Made by a program: the position numbers and the translations under genes. This document shows, one piece after another, positions 35,618 through 45,299 of a stretch of 64,000 nt of DNA (position 1 is the stretch's first letter; the number at the start of each line of letters is the position of its first letter). The notes below the pieces were generated by a model. The model ran no database searches, had not been told where the DNA came from, and saw only the letters and a list, made by a program, of their open reading frames with translations. The stretch comes from Cereibacter_A azotoformans (GTDB taxonomy: Bacteria > Pseudomonadota > Alphaproteobacteria > Rhodobacterales > Rhodobacteraceae), in NCBI RefSeq assembly GCF_003050905.1, contig NZ_QAOT01000014.1; one strand, 5' to 3'.

Positions 35618-35809
35618 TCAGGCGGCGTCCGGCCCCTTGATGACCAGAACCCAGAAGGCGTAGATCCCGAGGAGGAGGAAGATCACGGCCCACACGGGGC
35701 TTCCCAGCGCGAACAGCTCGACGGCCGACCAGGCGATGGGGAAGATCCCGGTGACCCAGCGACGCCAGGCGGGGCGGAAGAACGGGTGGTTTGGATCGAT
35801 GAGTTGCAT
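35618..35809 (-). CDS. Small conserved membrane protein
   Basis: 63 residues: MQLIDPNHPFFRPAWRRWVT is a conserved start seen in a small Rhodobacterales family, followed by two membrane spans (IFPIAWSAVELFALG and VWAVIFLLLGIYAFWVLVI). AGGA lies seven bases before the ATG. It is convergent with hrpB. Function unknown. Confidence 0.75.
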   Translation of the reverse strand: MQLIDPNHPFFRPAWRRWVTGIFPIAWSAVELFALGSPVWAVIFLLLGIYAFWVLVIKGPDAA

Positions 35810-35949
35810 GGAGAAATCCTAACCTGCCCCCTCGCCCGGAGGTAGGGAGAAGATGCCGCAGGCCATGCGCCGCTGGATGCGCGGTCCCTCCCCAACCGCA
35901 CGACAAGAGGTGCCGCCCCTCCGGCCGCGCGGACGGAGGAGCCGCGCCG

Positions 35950-36579
35950 TCAGGCGACGATGGTGGCTTCCGTCGCCGCGCGGATTTCGTCTTCCGTCAC
36001 GCCGTCGGCACATTCCACGATCCGCAGCCCACCCGGCACCACGTCGAGCACGCCGAGGTTCGTCACGATGCGGTTCACGACGCCCTTGCCGGTGAGCGGC
36101 AGGGTGCATTGCTTCAGCACCTTCGACTCGCCGTGCTTGGAGGTGTGGTCCATGACCACCACCACGCGCTGCACGCCCGCCACAAGGTCCATCGCCCCAC
36201 CCATGCCCTTCACGAGCTTGCCGGGGATCATCCAGTTCGCAAGGTCTCCGTTCTCGGCCACCTCCATCGCGCCGAGAATCGCCATGGCGATCTTGCCGCC
36301 GCGGATCATCGCGAAGCTCTGGGCGCTGTCGAAATAGGCGGTCTTCGGCAGTTCGGTGATGGTCTGCTTGCCGGCGTTGATCAGGTCGGCATCCTCCTCG
36401 CCCTCGAAGGGGAAGGGGCCCATGCCGAGCATACCGTTCTCGGATTGCAGCGTCACCTCGATCCCTTCGGGGATGTAGTTGGCCACCAGCGTCGGGATGC
36501 CGATCCCGAGGTTGACATACCAGCCGTCCTGAAGCTCCTGCGCGGCGCGTGCCGCCATCTGGTTGCGGTCCCAGCCCAT
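35950..36579 (-). CDS. scoB: 3-oxoacid CoA-transferase subunit B
   Basis: 209 residues. The catalytic glutamate of the beta subunit is Glu47 in LQSENGMLGMGP. NLGIGIPTLVANYIPEG, GGAMDLVAGVQRVVVVMDH and CTLPLTGKGVVNRIVT are typical of class I CoA transferases. With the A subunit encoded just upstream, it moves CoA from succinyl-CoA or acetyl-CoA to acetoacetate or another 3-oxoacid. ATG 36579 follows GGGGGAGAG by six bases and comes 14 bases after the scoA stop. Confidence 0.93.
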   Translation of the reverse strand: MGWDRNQMAARAAQELQDGWYVNLGIGIPTLVANYIPEGIEVTLQSENGMLGMGPFPFEGEEDADLINAGKQTITELPKTAYFDSAQSFAMIRGGKIAMAILGAMEVAENGDLANWMIPGKLVKGMGGAMDLVAGVQRVVVVMDHTSKHGESKVLKQCTLPLTGKGVVNRIVTNLGVLDVVPGGLRIVECADGVTEDEIRAATEATIVA

Positions 36580-36593
36580 GATCTCTCTCCCCC

Positions 36594-37292
36594 TCAGGCG
36601 CGCTTGCGGACGGTGCGCTGTTCGATGCGTTTCTCGTGCTGCCCCTGGATCAGGCGGTGCACATAGATCCCCGGCAGATGGATCGAGTCCGGCTCGAGGC
36701 TGCCCAGCGGGACGATCTCCTCGACCTCGACCACGCAGACCTTGCCGCAGGTGGCCGCCGGCGGGTTGAAGTTGCGCGCCGTCTTGCGGAAGACGAGGTT
36801 GCCCGACGGGTCGGCCTTCCAGGCCTTCACGATCGACAGGTCCGCCACGATCCCGCGTTCCAGGATGTAGGTCTCGCCGTCGAACTCCTTGTGCTCCTTG
36901 CCCTCGGCGATCACGGTGCCCACGCCCGTCTTCGTGTAGAAGCCCGGAATGCCCGCGCCGCCGGCCCGCATCCGCTCGGCGAGCGTGCCCTGCGGGTTGA
37001 ACTCCAGTTCCAGCTCGCCCGAGAGATACTGGCGCATGAACTCGGCATTCTCGCCGACGTAGGAGGAGATCATCTTCTTCACCTGCCGCGTCTCGAGCAG
37101 CACGCCCAGACCGAAGCCGTCCACGCCCGCATTGTTCGACGCGATGGTCAGATCCCGGGTGCCCGCGTCGCGGATCGCCTGGATCAGCAGCTCGGGAATG
37201 CCACACAGACCGAACCCGCCGGCCGCGATCAGCATCCCGTCGAACAGCAGCCCGTCCAGCGCGGCGGACGCGCTGTCATAGACCTTCTTCAT
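36594..37292 (-). CDS. scoA: 3-oxoacid CoA-transferase subunit A
   Basis: 232 residues. MKKVYDSASAALDGLLFDGM then LIAAGGFGLCGIPELLI forms the CoA-binding start; VKKMISSYVGENAEFMRQYL, GIPGFYTKTGVGT and RKTARNFNPPAATCGKV are alpha-subunit marks. It is the partner of scoB. GGAGGT directly precedes ATG 37292. The exact acid substrate (acetoacetate or another) cannot be read from the sequence. Confidence 0.93.
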   Translation of the reverse strand: MKKVYDSASAALDGLLFDGMLIAAGGFGLCGIPELLIQAIRDAGTRDLTIASNNAGVDGFGLGVLLETRQVKKMISSYVGENAEFMRQYLSGELELEFNPQGTLAERMRAGGAGIPGFYTKTGVGTVIAEGKEHKEFDGETYILERGIVADLSIVKAWKADPSGNLVFRKTARNFNPPAATCGKVCVVEVEEIVPLGSLEPDSIHLPGIYVHRLIQGQHEKRIEQRTVRKRA

Positions 37293-37666
37293 GGAGACCT
37301 CCCGAAAATTCTCGCAGGAATTTGTGGCGGACCCTCCGGGGCGTGTCAATCGCCGCGCTGCGGCAGGCGGGGACGGCCCGCGCCGTGAGGTCCACCCGTC
37401 CGAAGCATATTCGCCTGCCCGAGCGGAAAGGGGACTGGACGCGCGATCCGCCCGCCCTCACCTTCGGCCCGAGGGATTCGCGCGGGCGCGGCTCTGGCGG
37501 ATCTCCCGATACGAAAGAATGTGGCAACCATGCAGGTTTCTGCACGTTGTTCGCCCGAAGTCCGTCTTGCAGTCTCGCAAAGCACTGCGCTTGAGCGGTT
37601 CGAAGGGGTTCATGCGGTATCAGCGGTGTTCAGGGAGGACCCTGCCAACCTTGTGAAGAGGTCAAC
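37293..37666. other. Intergenic region between scoA and a small gene
   Basis: 374 bases divide the divergent genes scoA and the 68-residue protein. It should hold both promoters. I can point to the small dyad TGCA-ggtttc-TGCA near 37540 and a partial hairpin around CAGGGAGGACCCTG (37634-37647), but to no convincing promoter or RNA gene. Confidence 0.4.
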
Positions 37667-37873
37667 ATGATCGAACTTGCCTTCGTGGCCTGCCTCAGTG
37701 CCGCCCCCGAGGCCTGCGAGAAGCGCAGCCTCTATTACAGCGATGATCTCAGCCCGCGGGCCTGCCTGCTGCGCGCGCCGCCCGAGCTTGCGAAATGGGT
37801 GCTCGACCACCCGAAATACCGCGTCTCGAGCTGGAGGTGTCGCGTCCGGCCCGCCACCGAACAGGACGCCTGA
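37667..37873 (+). CDS. Small conserved protein of Rhodobacterales, function unknown
   Basis: 68 residues: MIELAFVACLSAAPEACEKR begins with a hydrophobic patch, and four cysteines are spaced along the protein, ending in WVLDHPKYRVSSWRCRV. I recall this short family, with the MIELAFVACL start and HPxxxVxSWRC end, from related genomes. GAAGAGGTC lies before the ATG. It may be exported with paired cysteines. No function can be assigned. Confidence 0.7.
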   Translation: MIELAFVACLSAAPEACEKRSLYYSDDLSPRACLLRAPPELAKWVLDHPKYRVSSWRCRVRPATEQDA

Positions 37874-37985
37874 ACGGCACGCCCGCGCAAGACCGCGGGG
37901 GATGGCGAAGGACCGTCCGTCCCGACACGAGCCGGGGCCCGGTTTTCGGGCGAGGCCCGGCCATGGCCAGGCCAGCCCCCCCGCA

Positions 37986-38912
37986 TCAGGTTCCGAGGCA
38001 CCAGCGCATGATGGCCTTCTGCGCATGAAGCCGGTTCTCGGCCTCGTCGAAGATCACCGAATGCGGCCCATCCATCACCGCGCTCGTGGCCTCGTCGTCG
38101 CGATGCGCGGGCAGGCAGTGCATGAACAGCGCATCGGGCCGCGCCTTCGCCATCAGCGCCTCGTTCACCTGATAGGGCCTGAGCTGGTTGTGCCGCCGCT
38201 CGCGCGCGGACTGCGGATCGTGCATCGACACCCAGGTGTCCGTCACCACGAGATCGGCCCCCTCGACCGCGCGTGCCGGATCGCGCTCGATCGAGACGCG
38301 CCGGCCCTTCTCGCGGGCATAGCCCACGAACTCGGCCTCGGGGTCGAGCGTGGGCGGGCCGGTGAAGGTGAAGTCGAAGCCGAACTGGCCCGCCGCATGC
38401 AGGAACGAGGCGCAGACATTGTTGCCGTCGCCCGCCCAGACCACCTTGCGCCCCGAGATCGAGCCGCGGTGCTCCTCGTAGGTCATCACGTCGGCCATGA
38501 TCTGGCAGGGGTGCGTGCGGTTCGTGAGCCCGTTGATCACCGGCACCGTGGCGTGCTCGGCCATCTCGAGCAGCGTCGCCTCCTCGAAGGTGCGGATCAT
38601 GATGAGATCGACATAGCGCGAGAGCACGCGCGCCGTGTCGGCGATGGTCTCACCGTGGCCGAGCTGCATCTCCTTGCCCGAGAGCACCATGGTCTGCCCG
38701 CCCATCTGCCGCACGCCCACGTCGAACGAGACGCGGGTGCGGGTCGAGGGCTTCTCGAAGATCAGCGCCACCATGCGGCCGGCGAGCGGCTGGTCGTCGT
38801 CGAGCTGGCCCTTGGGCCGGCCCTGACGCGCCGCCTTCATCGCGTGGGCGCTGTCCATCATCTGCCGGAGGGCGTCGGTGTCGGTCTTGTGGATGTCGAG
38901 GAAGTGGTTCAC
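37986..38912 (-). CDS. argF: Ornithine carbamoyltransferase
   Basis: 308 residues from GTG 38912. The carbamoyl-phosphate loop FEKPSTRTR (STRT at 56-59), the HPCQIMADVMT block, the ornithine-side segment WAGDGNNVCASFLHAAGQFG and the catalytic HCLPAHR are all present. It makes citrulline in arginine synthesis. The GTG start gives the usual MNHFLDIHKT and has AGAAGG upstream; an ATG at 38972 adds 20 unlikely residues and no ribosome-binding site. argD is upstream on the same strand. Confidence 0.95.
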   Translation of the reverse strand: MNHFLDIHKTDTDALRQMMDSAHAMKAARQGRPKGQLDDDQPLAGRMVALIFEKPSTRTRVSFDVGVRQMGGQTMVLSGKEMQLGHGETIADTARVLSRYVDLIMIRTFEEATLLEMAEHATVPVINGLTNRTHPCQIMADVMTYEEHRGSISGRKVVWAGDGNNVCASFLHAAGQFGFDFTFTGPPTLDPEAEFVGYAREKGRRVSIERDPARAVEGADLVVTDTWVSMHDPQSARERRHNQLRPYQVNEALMAKARPDALFMHCLPAHRDDEATSAVMDGPHSVIFDEAENRLHAQKAIMRWCLGT

Positions 38913-39026
38913 GGGAAAGGGCCTTCTGTCTCGGGTGCGGGCCTCGGGCACCGCCTCCCGCCGGATGTTCATGCGCGACCGAAGAGCAAGCCGCCTCGTC
39001 GGCGCGGATCGGCCCTGAGGCAGGGG

Positions 39027-40208
39027 TCAGGCCGCATCGGCTTCCAGTGCCCCCGCGGCCCGGTCGAGACGCGCCACCGCTTCGGCGATGTCCTCGTCGG
39101 GGATGGTCAGCGCCGGCAACAGCCGCACCACGTTGTCGGCCGCGGGCACGGTCAGCAGATGCTGGCCATAGGCCGCCTGCACCAGATCCGTGTTCGGCGC
39201 CCGGCACTTCAGGCCGAGCATCAGGCCCGCGCCCCGCACCTCTTCGAAGATCTGAGGATGGGCCGCCACCAGCCCCTCGAGCTTCTGGCGGAAGAGCGCG
39301 CCCTTGCGGTTCACCTCGGCGAGGAAGGCCGGGTCGGCGATGATCTCCATCACCTTGGCGCCCACCGCGCAGCCGAGCGGATTGCCCCCGTAGGTCGAGC
39401 CGTGGGTGCCTACCGTCATGGGCGCGGCGGCTTCTTCCTTGGCCAGCACGGCCCCCAGCGGAAAGCCGCCGCCGATGCCCTTGGCCACCATCATGATGTC
39501 GGGCTCGATCCCTGCCCATTCGTGGGCGAAGAGCTTGCCGGTGCGCCCCATGCCGCACTGCACCTCGTCGAACACCAGAAGCGCGCCCACGGAATCGCAG
39601 GCGTCGCGCAGGCCTTTCAGGCAGACGTCGGGCAGGACGCGGATGCCGCCCTCGCCCTGCACCGGCTCGATCATCACGGCCGCCGTCTTGTCCGAGATCG
39701 CCGCGCGCAGCGCCTCATGGTCGCCGAAGGGCAGTTGCCGGAAACCCGGCATCAGCGGCCCGTATCCCTTGGTCATCTTCTCGGAGCCCGCCGCCGCGAT
39801 GGCGCCGGTCGAGCGGCCATGGAAGGCGCCCTCGAAGCAGAGGATCTCGATCCGGTCGGGCTGGCCCTTTGCGGACCAGTATTTGCGCACCATCTTGATC
39901 GCGAGTTCCGCGGCCTCGGTGCCCGAGTTGGTGAAGAAGACCGTGTCGGCGAAGGTGGCCTCGACCAGCTTCTCGGCCAGCCGCTCCTGCTCGGGGATGC
40001 GGTAGAGGTTCGAGACATGCCAGAGCCTGCCGGCCTGCGCCGTGAGCGTCTCGACCAGCGCGGGATGGGCGTGGCCCAGCGCGTTCACCGCGATCCCTGC
40101 GCCGAGATCCAGATATCGGCTGCCGTCCTCGGCGGTGAGCCACGAGCCCTCGCCCGTCACGAATGCGAGGGGCGCACGGTTGTAGGTCGGCAGGACGGCA
40201 GAGATCAT
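39027..40208 (-). CDS. argD: Acetylornithine aminotransferase
   Basis: 393 residues, a class III aminotransferase. PLP lysine Lys243 in MVAKGIGGGFPLGA; LLVFDEVQCGMGRTG, FTNSGTEAAELAIKM and GTHGSTYGGNPLGCA fit ArgD. It converts N-acetylglutamate semialdehyde to N-acetylornithine and may also act on succinyl-diaminopimelate. ATG 40208 is used rather than the in-frame TTG two codons earlier. It precedes argF by 114 bases, the argD-argF order common in alphaproteobacteria. Confidence 0.94.
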   Translation of the reverse strand: MISAVLPTYNRAPLAFVTGEGSWLTAEDGSRYLDLGAGIAVNALGHAHPALVETLTAQAGRLWHVSNLYRIPEQERLAEKLVEATFADTVFFTNSGTEAAELAIKMVRKYWSAKGQPDRIEILCFEGAFHGRSTGAIAAAGSEKMTKGYGPLMPGFRQLPFGDHEALRAAISDKTAAVMIEPVQGEGGIRVLPDVCLKGLRDACDSVGALLVFDEVQCGMGRTGKLFAHEWAGIEPDIMMVAKGIGGGFPLGAVLAKEEAAAPMTVGTHGSTYGGNPLGCAVGAKVMEIIADPAFLAEVNRKGALFRQKLEGLVAAHPQIFEEVRGAGLMLGLKCRAPNTDLVQAAYGQHLLTVPAADNVVRLLPALTIPDEDIAEAVARLDRAAGALEADAA

Positions 40209-40580
40209 CGGCAAGGGTCCCCAGGAAAGCCACAGGGGTGCCAGAGGAGGCGCCCCAAGTCAACGTGATGTGTCAGGAAGGAAGGCAGGACAGGCAGAGG
40301 CTGCGCGCAGGCGCGACCGGACGCTTGAAAGCGTCAACGTCGGGCGGCGGGGGTGCAGGTCCGGCTTGTCATGGCCGTGCTCCTATCGCGATCCGTGCCG
40401 GCTGTCCATCCCTCGCGCACGCCTGCTGGATGGGCGCGGGCCCGGCCCTGCCCGCCGCGGCGCCGGAGCGGCTTGAAACACGGCCGGGGCGGGTGTAAAT
40501 CTCGCCCTTCCTCCCCACAGGCGGGGAGCGGCGGAAGCCCGGCGCCCGGCGTCGGGTCCACCCTCAAGCGGAGTTGCGGC
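40209..40580. other. Intergenic region between divergent argD and gcrA
   Basis: 372 bases with no gene that I can support. It should carry the argD and gcrA promoters. The segment is GC-rich, with several short inverted repeats but no clear -35/-10 pair, ARG box or CtrA site that I would defend. Confidence 0.4.
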
Positions 40581-41198
40581 ATGTCCTGGACCGACGAGCG
40601 CGTCGAGACCCTGAAGCGAATGTGGGCCGAGGGCCAGAGCGCCAGCCAGATCGCCAAGGAGCTCGGGGGCGTCACGCGCAACGCGGTGATCGGCAAGGTG
40701 CACCGGCTGGGCCTGTCGAACCGTGTGGGCGGCAACGGAAGCCGCGACGAGATCGAGGAGGAGGTCGCGCCCGCCACCGGCACGACCGCCGCGAGCCCGG
40801 CCCCGGCGGCCCCGCGCCCCGAACCGGCACGTCCGGCCGATCCGCCCCGCAGCGCCGACCCGCGCCCGGCGCCGGAACGCCCGGCTCCGGTTGCGCCGGT
40901 GGCCCCGGTGCCGCTGCGCAAGCCTCTGGTGACCGCGGGCCAGCCCCTGCCGCCGCAGCCTTCGGCCAACGAGATCAGCCCCGAGGCGCTGGCTTCGGTC
41001 CGCGAGGTGGAAAAGCGCGCCCGCCGGCTCACGCTGATGGAGCTGACCGAGCGGACCTGCAAATGGCCGATCGGCGACCCGGCCACCGAGGACTTCTGGT
41101 TCTGCGGCCTGCCCTCCTCGCCCGGCAAGCCCTATTGCGAAGCCCATGTCGGCGTCGCGTTCCAGCCGATGAGCGCCCGCCGCGACCGTCGGCGCTGA
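40581..41198 (+). CDS. gcrA: GcrA cell-cycle regulator
   Basis: 205 residues. The N-terminal MSWTDERVETLKRMWAEGQS then ASQIAKELGGVTRNAVIGKVHRLGLSNR is the GcrA DNA-binding domain. A Pro/Ala-rich linker (about 60-120) is followed by the C-terminal TCKWPIGDPATEDFWFCGLP then YCEAHVGVAFQP, with paired Cys/His that are conserved in the family. In Caulobacter GcrA binds sigma-70 and CcrM-methylated GANTC sites to activate S-phase genes. It stands alone between argD and an AsmA gene transcribed towards it. Confidence 0.96.
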   Translation: MSWTDERVETLKRMWAEGQSASQIAKELGGVTRNAVIGKVHRLGLSNRVGGNGSRDEIEEEVAPATGTTAASPAPAAPRPEPARPADPPRSADPRPAPERPAPVAPVAPVPLRKPLVTAGQPLPPQPSANEISPEALASVREVEKRARRLTLMELTERTCKWPIGDPATEDFWFCGLPSSPGKPYCEAHVGVAFQPMSARRDRRR

Positions 41199-41253
41199 GA
41201 GCCCGGCCCCGCGCCGTGAGCAGCCTGTCCGCCCACGGCACGCGACACCGGCC

Positions 41254-43227
41254 TCAGTTCCCGCCGAGCAACCTGTTCAGCGCCCGCCCGGCCTCGTTCT
41301 GGAGCGACTCGCGGGCGCGGCGCTTGGCGGCCTCCTCGAGGCTCTCGCCGTCCTGCGGAACGACGCCCAGACGCTCGGCCGCCTCCTCGGACATCCGCTC
41401 CTTCACCTGCTGCCCGACCGGCTGGCGCACCAGCGCATCGAGGTCGAGCCGGGTGCGCGGGCCCGCCCAGGGCCCGGCGATGATCACCGGAACGCTCACC
41501 CCGCCCGTTCCGTCCTCGCGCGGCAGGAGCGTCGGAAGCAGCCGGTAGTCAAGCGTCCGGTCGCCGATCCCCACCGATCCCGCGCCCGTTGCCCGCATCA
41601 GCGGCGCCTCGAGGGCCAGATCCTCATTGCGCAGCACGCCCTTTTCCACGGTGAAGCTCGCGCCGAGCTTGTCGAAGATCGTGCGCGTCCCCTCGCCCAC
41701 CGAGCCCGCATCGAGCGTGCGCACCATCCGCGCCACATCGAGCCCGCGGAACTCGCCCTTGCCGAAGCGGATCGAGCCGGTGCCCGACAGGCTCTGCATC
41801 AGGGCCTCCTGATGCGGGCCCGCGGCGAGCAGCTTCAGCCGCACGTCCCCTTGCGTCGCCAGCCGATCGAACTCCGCCAGATCGGCCAGGAGGGGCTCGG
41901 TCTGCAGGCCCGACAGCGTCAGGTCGGCCGCGAGCGAGAGGCCTTGGCGCCCGTTCACCACCAGTTCGCCCGCGAGACTGCCGCCGTAGGCGGCCACCTC
42001 GCGCAGATCCACCACCAGCCGCGCCCGGTCGAGCGTCAGGATCGCCTTGGTGGCGCCCAGCCTGAGCCGGCCGAGGTCGATGCTGCCCGCCGAGAGGGCC
42101 AGACCGAGATCCACCGCCGACAGCGCGCTCGCGTCGATCGGGGTGCGCGACCAGCCTTGCCGGTCGTCGCCGGGCGGGCCCGCGGCTGCGGCCGGTGTCG
42201 AGAGGCCGGCAAGCTCGAGCGCCTCGGCCCGCACATTCGCCTCGAGCTTCGGGCGATCGCCGCCGGGGGTCATGTCGGCTTCGACGGCCAGCCGGTTGCC
42301 GTCCGCGGTCACCCGGCCATCGCGCAGATGAAGCGTCCCTCCCTCGGCCAGCGTGAGCCGGCCCGCGATATCGAGCTGACGGCGGCCCAGCCCTTCCGGC
42401 AGCTCGGGGCGGGGCCGGCCGAAGAGGGCCGCCAGATCGCCCAGATCGCCCAGGGCCGCGTCGATCCGCCCGTCGGCCATCGGCGGCGCGCTGCCGGCCT
42501 CGCCCTCGAAGGTGATCCGGGCGCTGCCCGTGGCGAGCGACAGGCGCAACGGCGCCACCCGGCCGGCCAGTGCGCTGCCCGCCTCCTCGAGCCGGCCTTC
42601 GACGGCAAAGCCCCGGCCATTCGCCTGCCCCGAGAGGGTGAGATCGGCCGGTCCGCCCGATTCCGGCAGGGTCACCCGCGCCTGCACGCCGGAGATGTCC
42701 CCCCGTCGCCCGGTGCCGTGATCGATCCAGAGAACCCGCCCGCCCGTCACGATGCCCTCGTCGAGCGTGAAGGGGGACACGGCCGATCCCGCGGCAGTGG
42801 CGGGCGCGGGATCGGCCTCGGGCGCAGGATCGGCCGCCGCCGGGCGCGACAGGTCCCAGTTCGCCCGCCCCTCCGCATCGCGCTCGAGACGGATCACCGG
42901 CTCGTCCAGCGCGACCCGGCTGATCCGCCAGCTGCCGCCCATCAGGGCGAGCGTATCGAGCCCGATCTCGAGCGCGCGCGCCTCGAGCAACGGCTCGCCC
43001 GCAGCCCAGGGGGCATTCGCAATGGTCACCGGGCCGGTGCGCACGCCGAGCTTCGGCCAGACCGAGGGGCGCACCTCGCCGGAGATGGTCATGGCGCGGC
43101 CGGTCGCGGCCTCGAACTGGCGGGCGGCCAGCTCGGCCAGCCGGTCGCGCGGCACGAGCACCAGCGCCACGAGAAACAGGGCCACGAGCCCGAAGAGCAC
43201 AGCCACCAGACGGATCAGCCAGCGCAT
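41254..43227 (-). CDS. AsmA-family inner-membrane anchored protein
   Basis: 657 residues. One N-terminal membrane span (MRWLIRLVAVLFGLVALFLVAL), then the AsmA N-terminal block FEAATGRAMTISGEVRPSVWPKLG and LGVRTGPVTIANAPWA. The C-terminal AsmA_2-like part includes DVRLKLLAAGPHQEALMQSLSG then GSIRFGKGEFRGLDVARMVR. The proteins are repeating-beta-groove bridges thought to move phospholipids between the membranes. CGGAGG is seven bases before ATG 43227. It is divergent from ppiD, with 197 bases between starts. Confidence 0.88.
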   Translation of the reverse strand: MRWLIRLVAVLFGLVALFLVALVLVPRDRLAELAARQFEAATGRAMTISGEVRPSVWPKLGVRTGPVTIANAPWAAGEPLLEARALEIGLDTLALMGGSWRISRVALDEPVIRLERDAEGRANWDLSRPAAADPAPEADPAPATAAGSAVSPFTLDEGIVTGGRVLWIDHGTGRRGDISGVQARVTLPESGGPADLTLSGQANGRGFAVEGRLEEAGSALAGRVAPLRLSLATGSARITFEGEAGSAPPMADGRIDAALGDLGDLAALFGRPRPELPEGLGRRQLDIAGRLTLAEGGTLHLRDGRVTADGNRLAVEADMTPGGDRPKLEANVRAEALELAGLSTPAAAAGPPGDDRQGWSRTPIDASALSAVDLGLALSAGSIDLGRLRLGATKAILTLDRARLVVDLREVAAYGGSLAGELVVNGRQGLSLAADLTLSGLQTEPLLADLAEFDRLATQGDVRLKLLAAGPHQEALMQSLSGTGSIRFGKGEFRGLDVARMVRTLDAGSVGEGTRTIFDKLGASFTVEKGVLRNEDLALEAPLMRATGAGSVGIGDRTLDYRLLPTLLPREDGTGGVSVPVIIAGPWAGPRTRLDLDALVRQPVGQQVKERMSEEAAERLGVVPQDGESLEEAAKRRARESLQNEAGRALNRLLGGN

Positions 43228-43424
43228 CGACACCTCCGATCGTTCCGCCGAAAGCCTAGCCGCCGCCATGGGCCGCAGCAAGCATCGCTCCGGCGCAGGG
43301 CCGGCCGAACGGTCAGGATTGCGTGAAGCGCGTCGCGCGGGCCCGCCTCGTGCGGCCCTCTGCACCTTGCCCCGGCGCCGCCCAGGCCCTAGACAGTCGC
43401 AACCGCCCAAACCGGAAGAATGCC

Positions 43425-45290
43425 ATGTCGAGACTGACGTCGATCGAGCACCACAAGCCGAAGAAGAAGGGCACGCAGATCGTGTTCTGGGGCCTCGTCG
43501 CCCTGATGGCCGTGGGCCTCGGCGGCTTTGGCGTGACCAATTTCGGCGGCGGGCTCAGCACCGTCGGCAGCGTCGGCGACCGCGACATCACCACCGCCGA
43601 CTATGCCCGCGCGCTTCAGCAGGAGATGCGGGTCCTCGGGGCGCAGATCAACCAGCCGGTCACGATGGAAATGGCGCGGGCGTTCGGGCTCGACCAGCAG
43701 GTGCGCCGCCGCCTCGTGACGCAGGCCGCGCTGTCCAACGAAGCCGACCGTGTCGGCCTGTCGGTGGGCGATGCGCGGGTGGCCGAGGAGATCACCGGCT
43801 CGGACTCCTTCCACGGTCCCTCGGGGCAGTTCGACCGCGAGACCTACCGGCTGGTGCTGCGCCAGAACAACCTTTCCGAATCCGAGTTCGAGAACGGCCT
43901 GCGCGAGGATATCTCGCGCTCGCTTCTGCAGGGCGCGGTGGGGGGCGGCTTCGTGGCGCCCGCGGCGCTGGTTGACACGCTGCACGCCTACATCGCCGAG
44001 CGGCGCAGCTTCAGCCTGCTGCGGGTGCAGGAGGCCAACCTCGGCGCGCCGCTGCCCGAACCCACCGAGGACGAGCTTCAGGCGTGGTATGAGGCGCATC
44101 CGGCCGATTTCACCGCCCCGGAACGCAAGCGCATCACCTACGCCGCCCTGCTGCCGCAGGAGGTGGCCCCGACCCTTCCGGTCGAGGAAGAGGCGCTGCG
44201 CCGGCTCTATGACCAGCGTCTGGGCGAATTCGTGCAACCCGAGCGCCGGCTGGTCGAACGGCTGGCCTTCTCCACGCCCGAGGCCGCGGCCGAGGCCCGC
44301 GCCCGGATCGACGAGGGAACGTCGTTCGAGACCCTCGTTTCCGAACGGGGGCTCGAATTGATCGACATCGACATGGGCGATGTCACCCGCGACGAGCTGG
44401 GCGCGGCAGCGGAGGCGGTCTTCGCCCTCACCGAGCCGGGGGTCGCGGGCCCGGTCGAGACCGGGCTGGGCCCCGCCCTCTTTCGGGTGAACGGGGTGAT
44501 CGCGGCGCAGGAGACCCCGTTCGAGGCGGTGCGCGACGACCTTCTCGCCGAATATCAGCAGGACGCCGCCGCCCGCGCCATCTCGGGCCGCCGCGACCAG
44601 ATCGACGACCTGCTCGCCGCCGGTGCCACGCTGGAAGAGCTGGGCACCGAGGCCGGGATGAAGATCGCCACCGTCGAATATGCGCCGGGGCTCGATTCGG
44701 ACATCGCGGGCTACGAGGCGTTCCGCACCGCCGCCGATGCGCTGCAGCCGGACGACTTCCCCGAGACGGTCCAGCTCAACGACGGCGGGCTTCTGGCCAT
44801 GCGCCTCGACGAGGTGGTGCCGCCGCAGCTGAAACCCTTCGAGGAGGTGCGCGACGAGGTGGCCGAGGCCGTGCGCGCCGACGCCCTCGACAAGGCGCTG
44901 GCCGCCCGTGCCGCCGAGATCGCCACGGCGGCCGAGGAAGGCACGGACCTCGGCAGCTTCGGTCCGGTCGAGGATCTGGGCCCGATGACGCGCGACGGCT
45001 TTGTCGAGAACGTGCCCGACACCCTCGTCACCACCGCCTTCGGGATGGAGGAGGGCGCGCTGCGGGCCATCGACGGGCCGGGCTTTGCCGGCGTCCTCCG
45101 GCTCGACACGGTCGAGCCCGCCGCCGGCGACGACGAGGCGGCCCGGGCGCTCAAGGCCTCGCTGTCGGCCCAGATCGAACAGGCGCTGTCGCAGGATGCG
45201 CTTGCGCTCTTTTCCAACAGCCTGATGCAGGAGGCCGGCATCACGCTGAATGACGCCGCGATCTCGGCGGTTCAGGCCCAGTTCCAGTAA
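43425..45290 (+). CDS. ppiD: PpiD-like periplasmic peptidyl-prolyl isomerase
   Basis: 621 residues with one N-terminal span (GTQIVFWGLVALMAVGLGGFGV, about 16-37) and a large periplasmic part. Residues 60-190 form a SurA_N-like chaperone domain (MEMARAFGLDQQVRRRLVTQ, then FDRETYRLVLRQNNLSESEFE). A parvulin-like PPIase region follows at about 250-390, and a second related module comes near the C-terminus. It assists folding of outer-membrane proteins at the SecYEG exit. GGAAGAA precedes ATG 43425. It stops ten bases before trpE, so trpE is probably read from the same transcript. Confidence 0.88.
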   Translation: MSRLTSIEHHKPKKKGTQIVFWGLVALMAVGLGGFGVTNFGGGLSTVGSVGDRDITTADYARALQQEMRVLGAQINQPVTMEMARAFGLDQQVRRRLVTQAALSNEADRVGLSVGDARVAEEITGSDSFHGPSGQFDRETYRLVLRQNNLSESEFENGLREDISRSLLQGAVGGGFVAPAALVDTLHAYIAERRSFSLLRVQEANLGAPLPEPTEDELQAWYEAHPADFTAPERKRITYAALLPQEVAPTLPVEEEALRRLYDQRLGEFVQPERRLVERLAFSTPEAAAEARARIDEGTSFETLVSERGLELIDIDMGDVTRDELGAAAEAVFALTEPGVAGPVETGLGPALFRVNGVIAAQETPFEAVRDDLLAEYQQDAAARAISGRRDQIDDLLAAGATLEELGTEAGMKIATVEYAPGLDSDIAGYEAFRTAADALQPDDFPETVQLNDGGLLAMRLDEVVPPQLKPFEEVRDEVAEAVRADALDKALAARAAEIATAAEEGTDLGSFGPVEDLGPMTRDGFVENVPDTLVTTAFGMEEGALRAIDGPGFAGVLRLDTVEPAAGDDEAARALKASLSAQIEQALSQDALALFSNSLMQEAGITLNDAAISAVQAQFQ

Positions 45291-45299
45291 GGTGCCCCC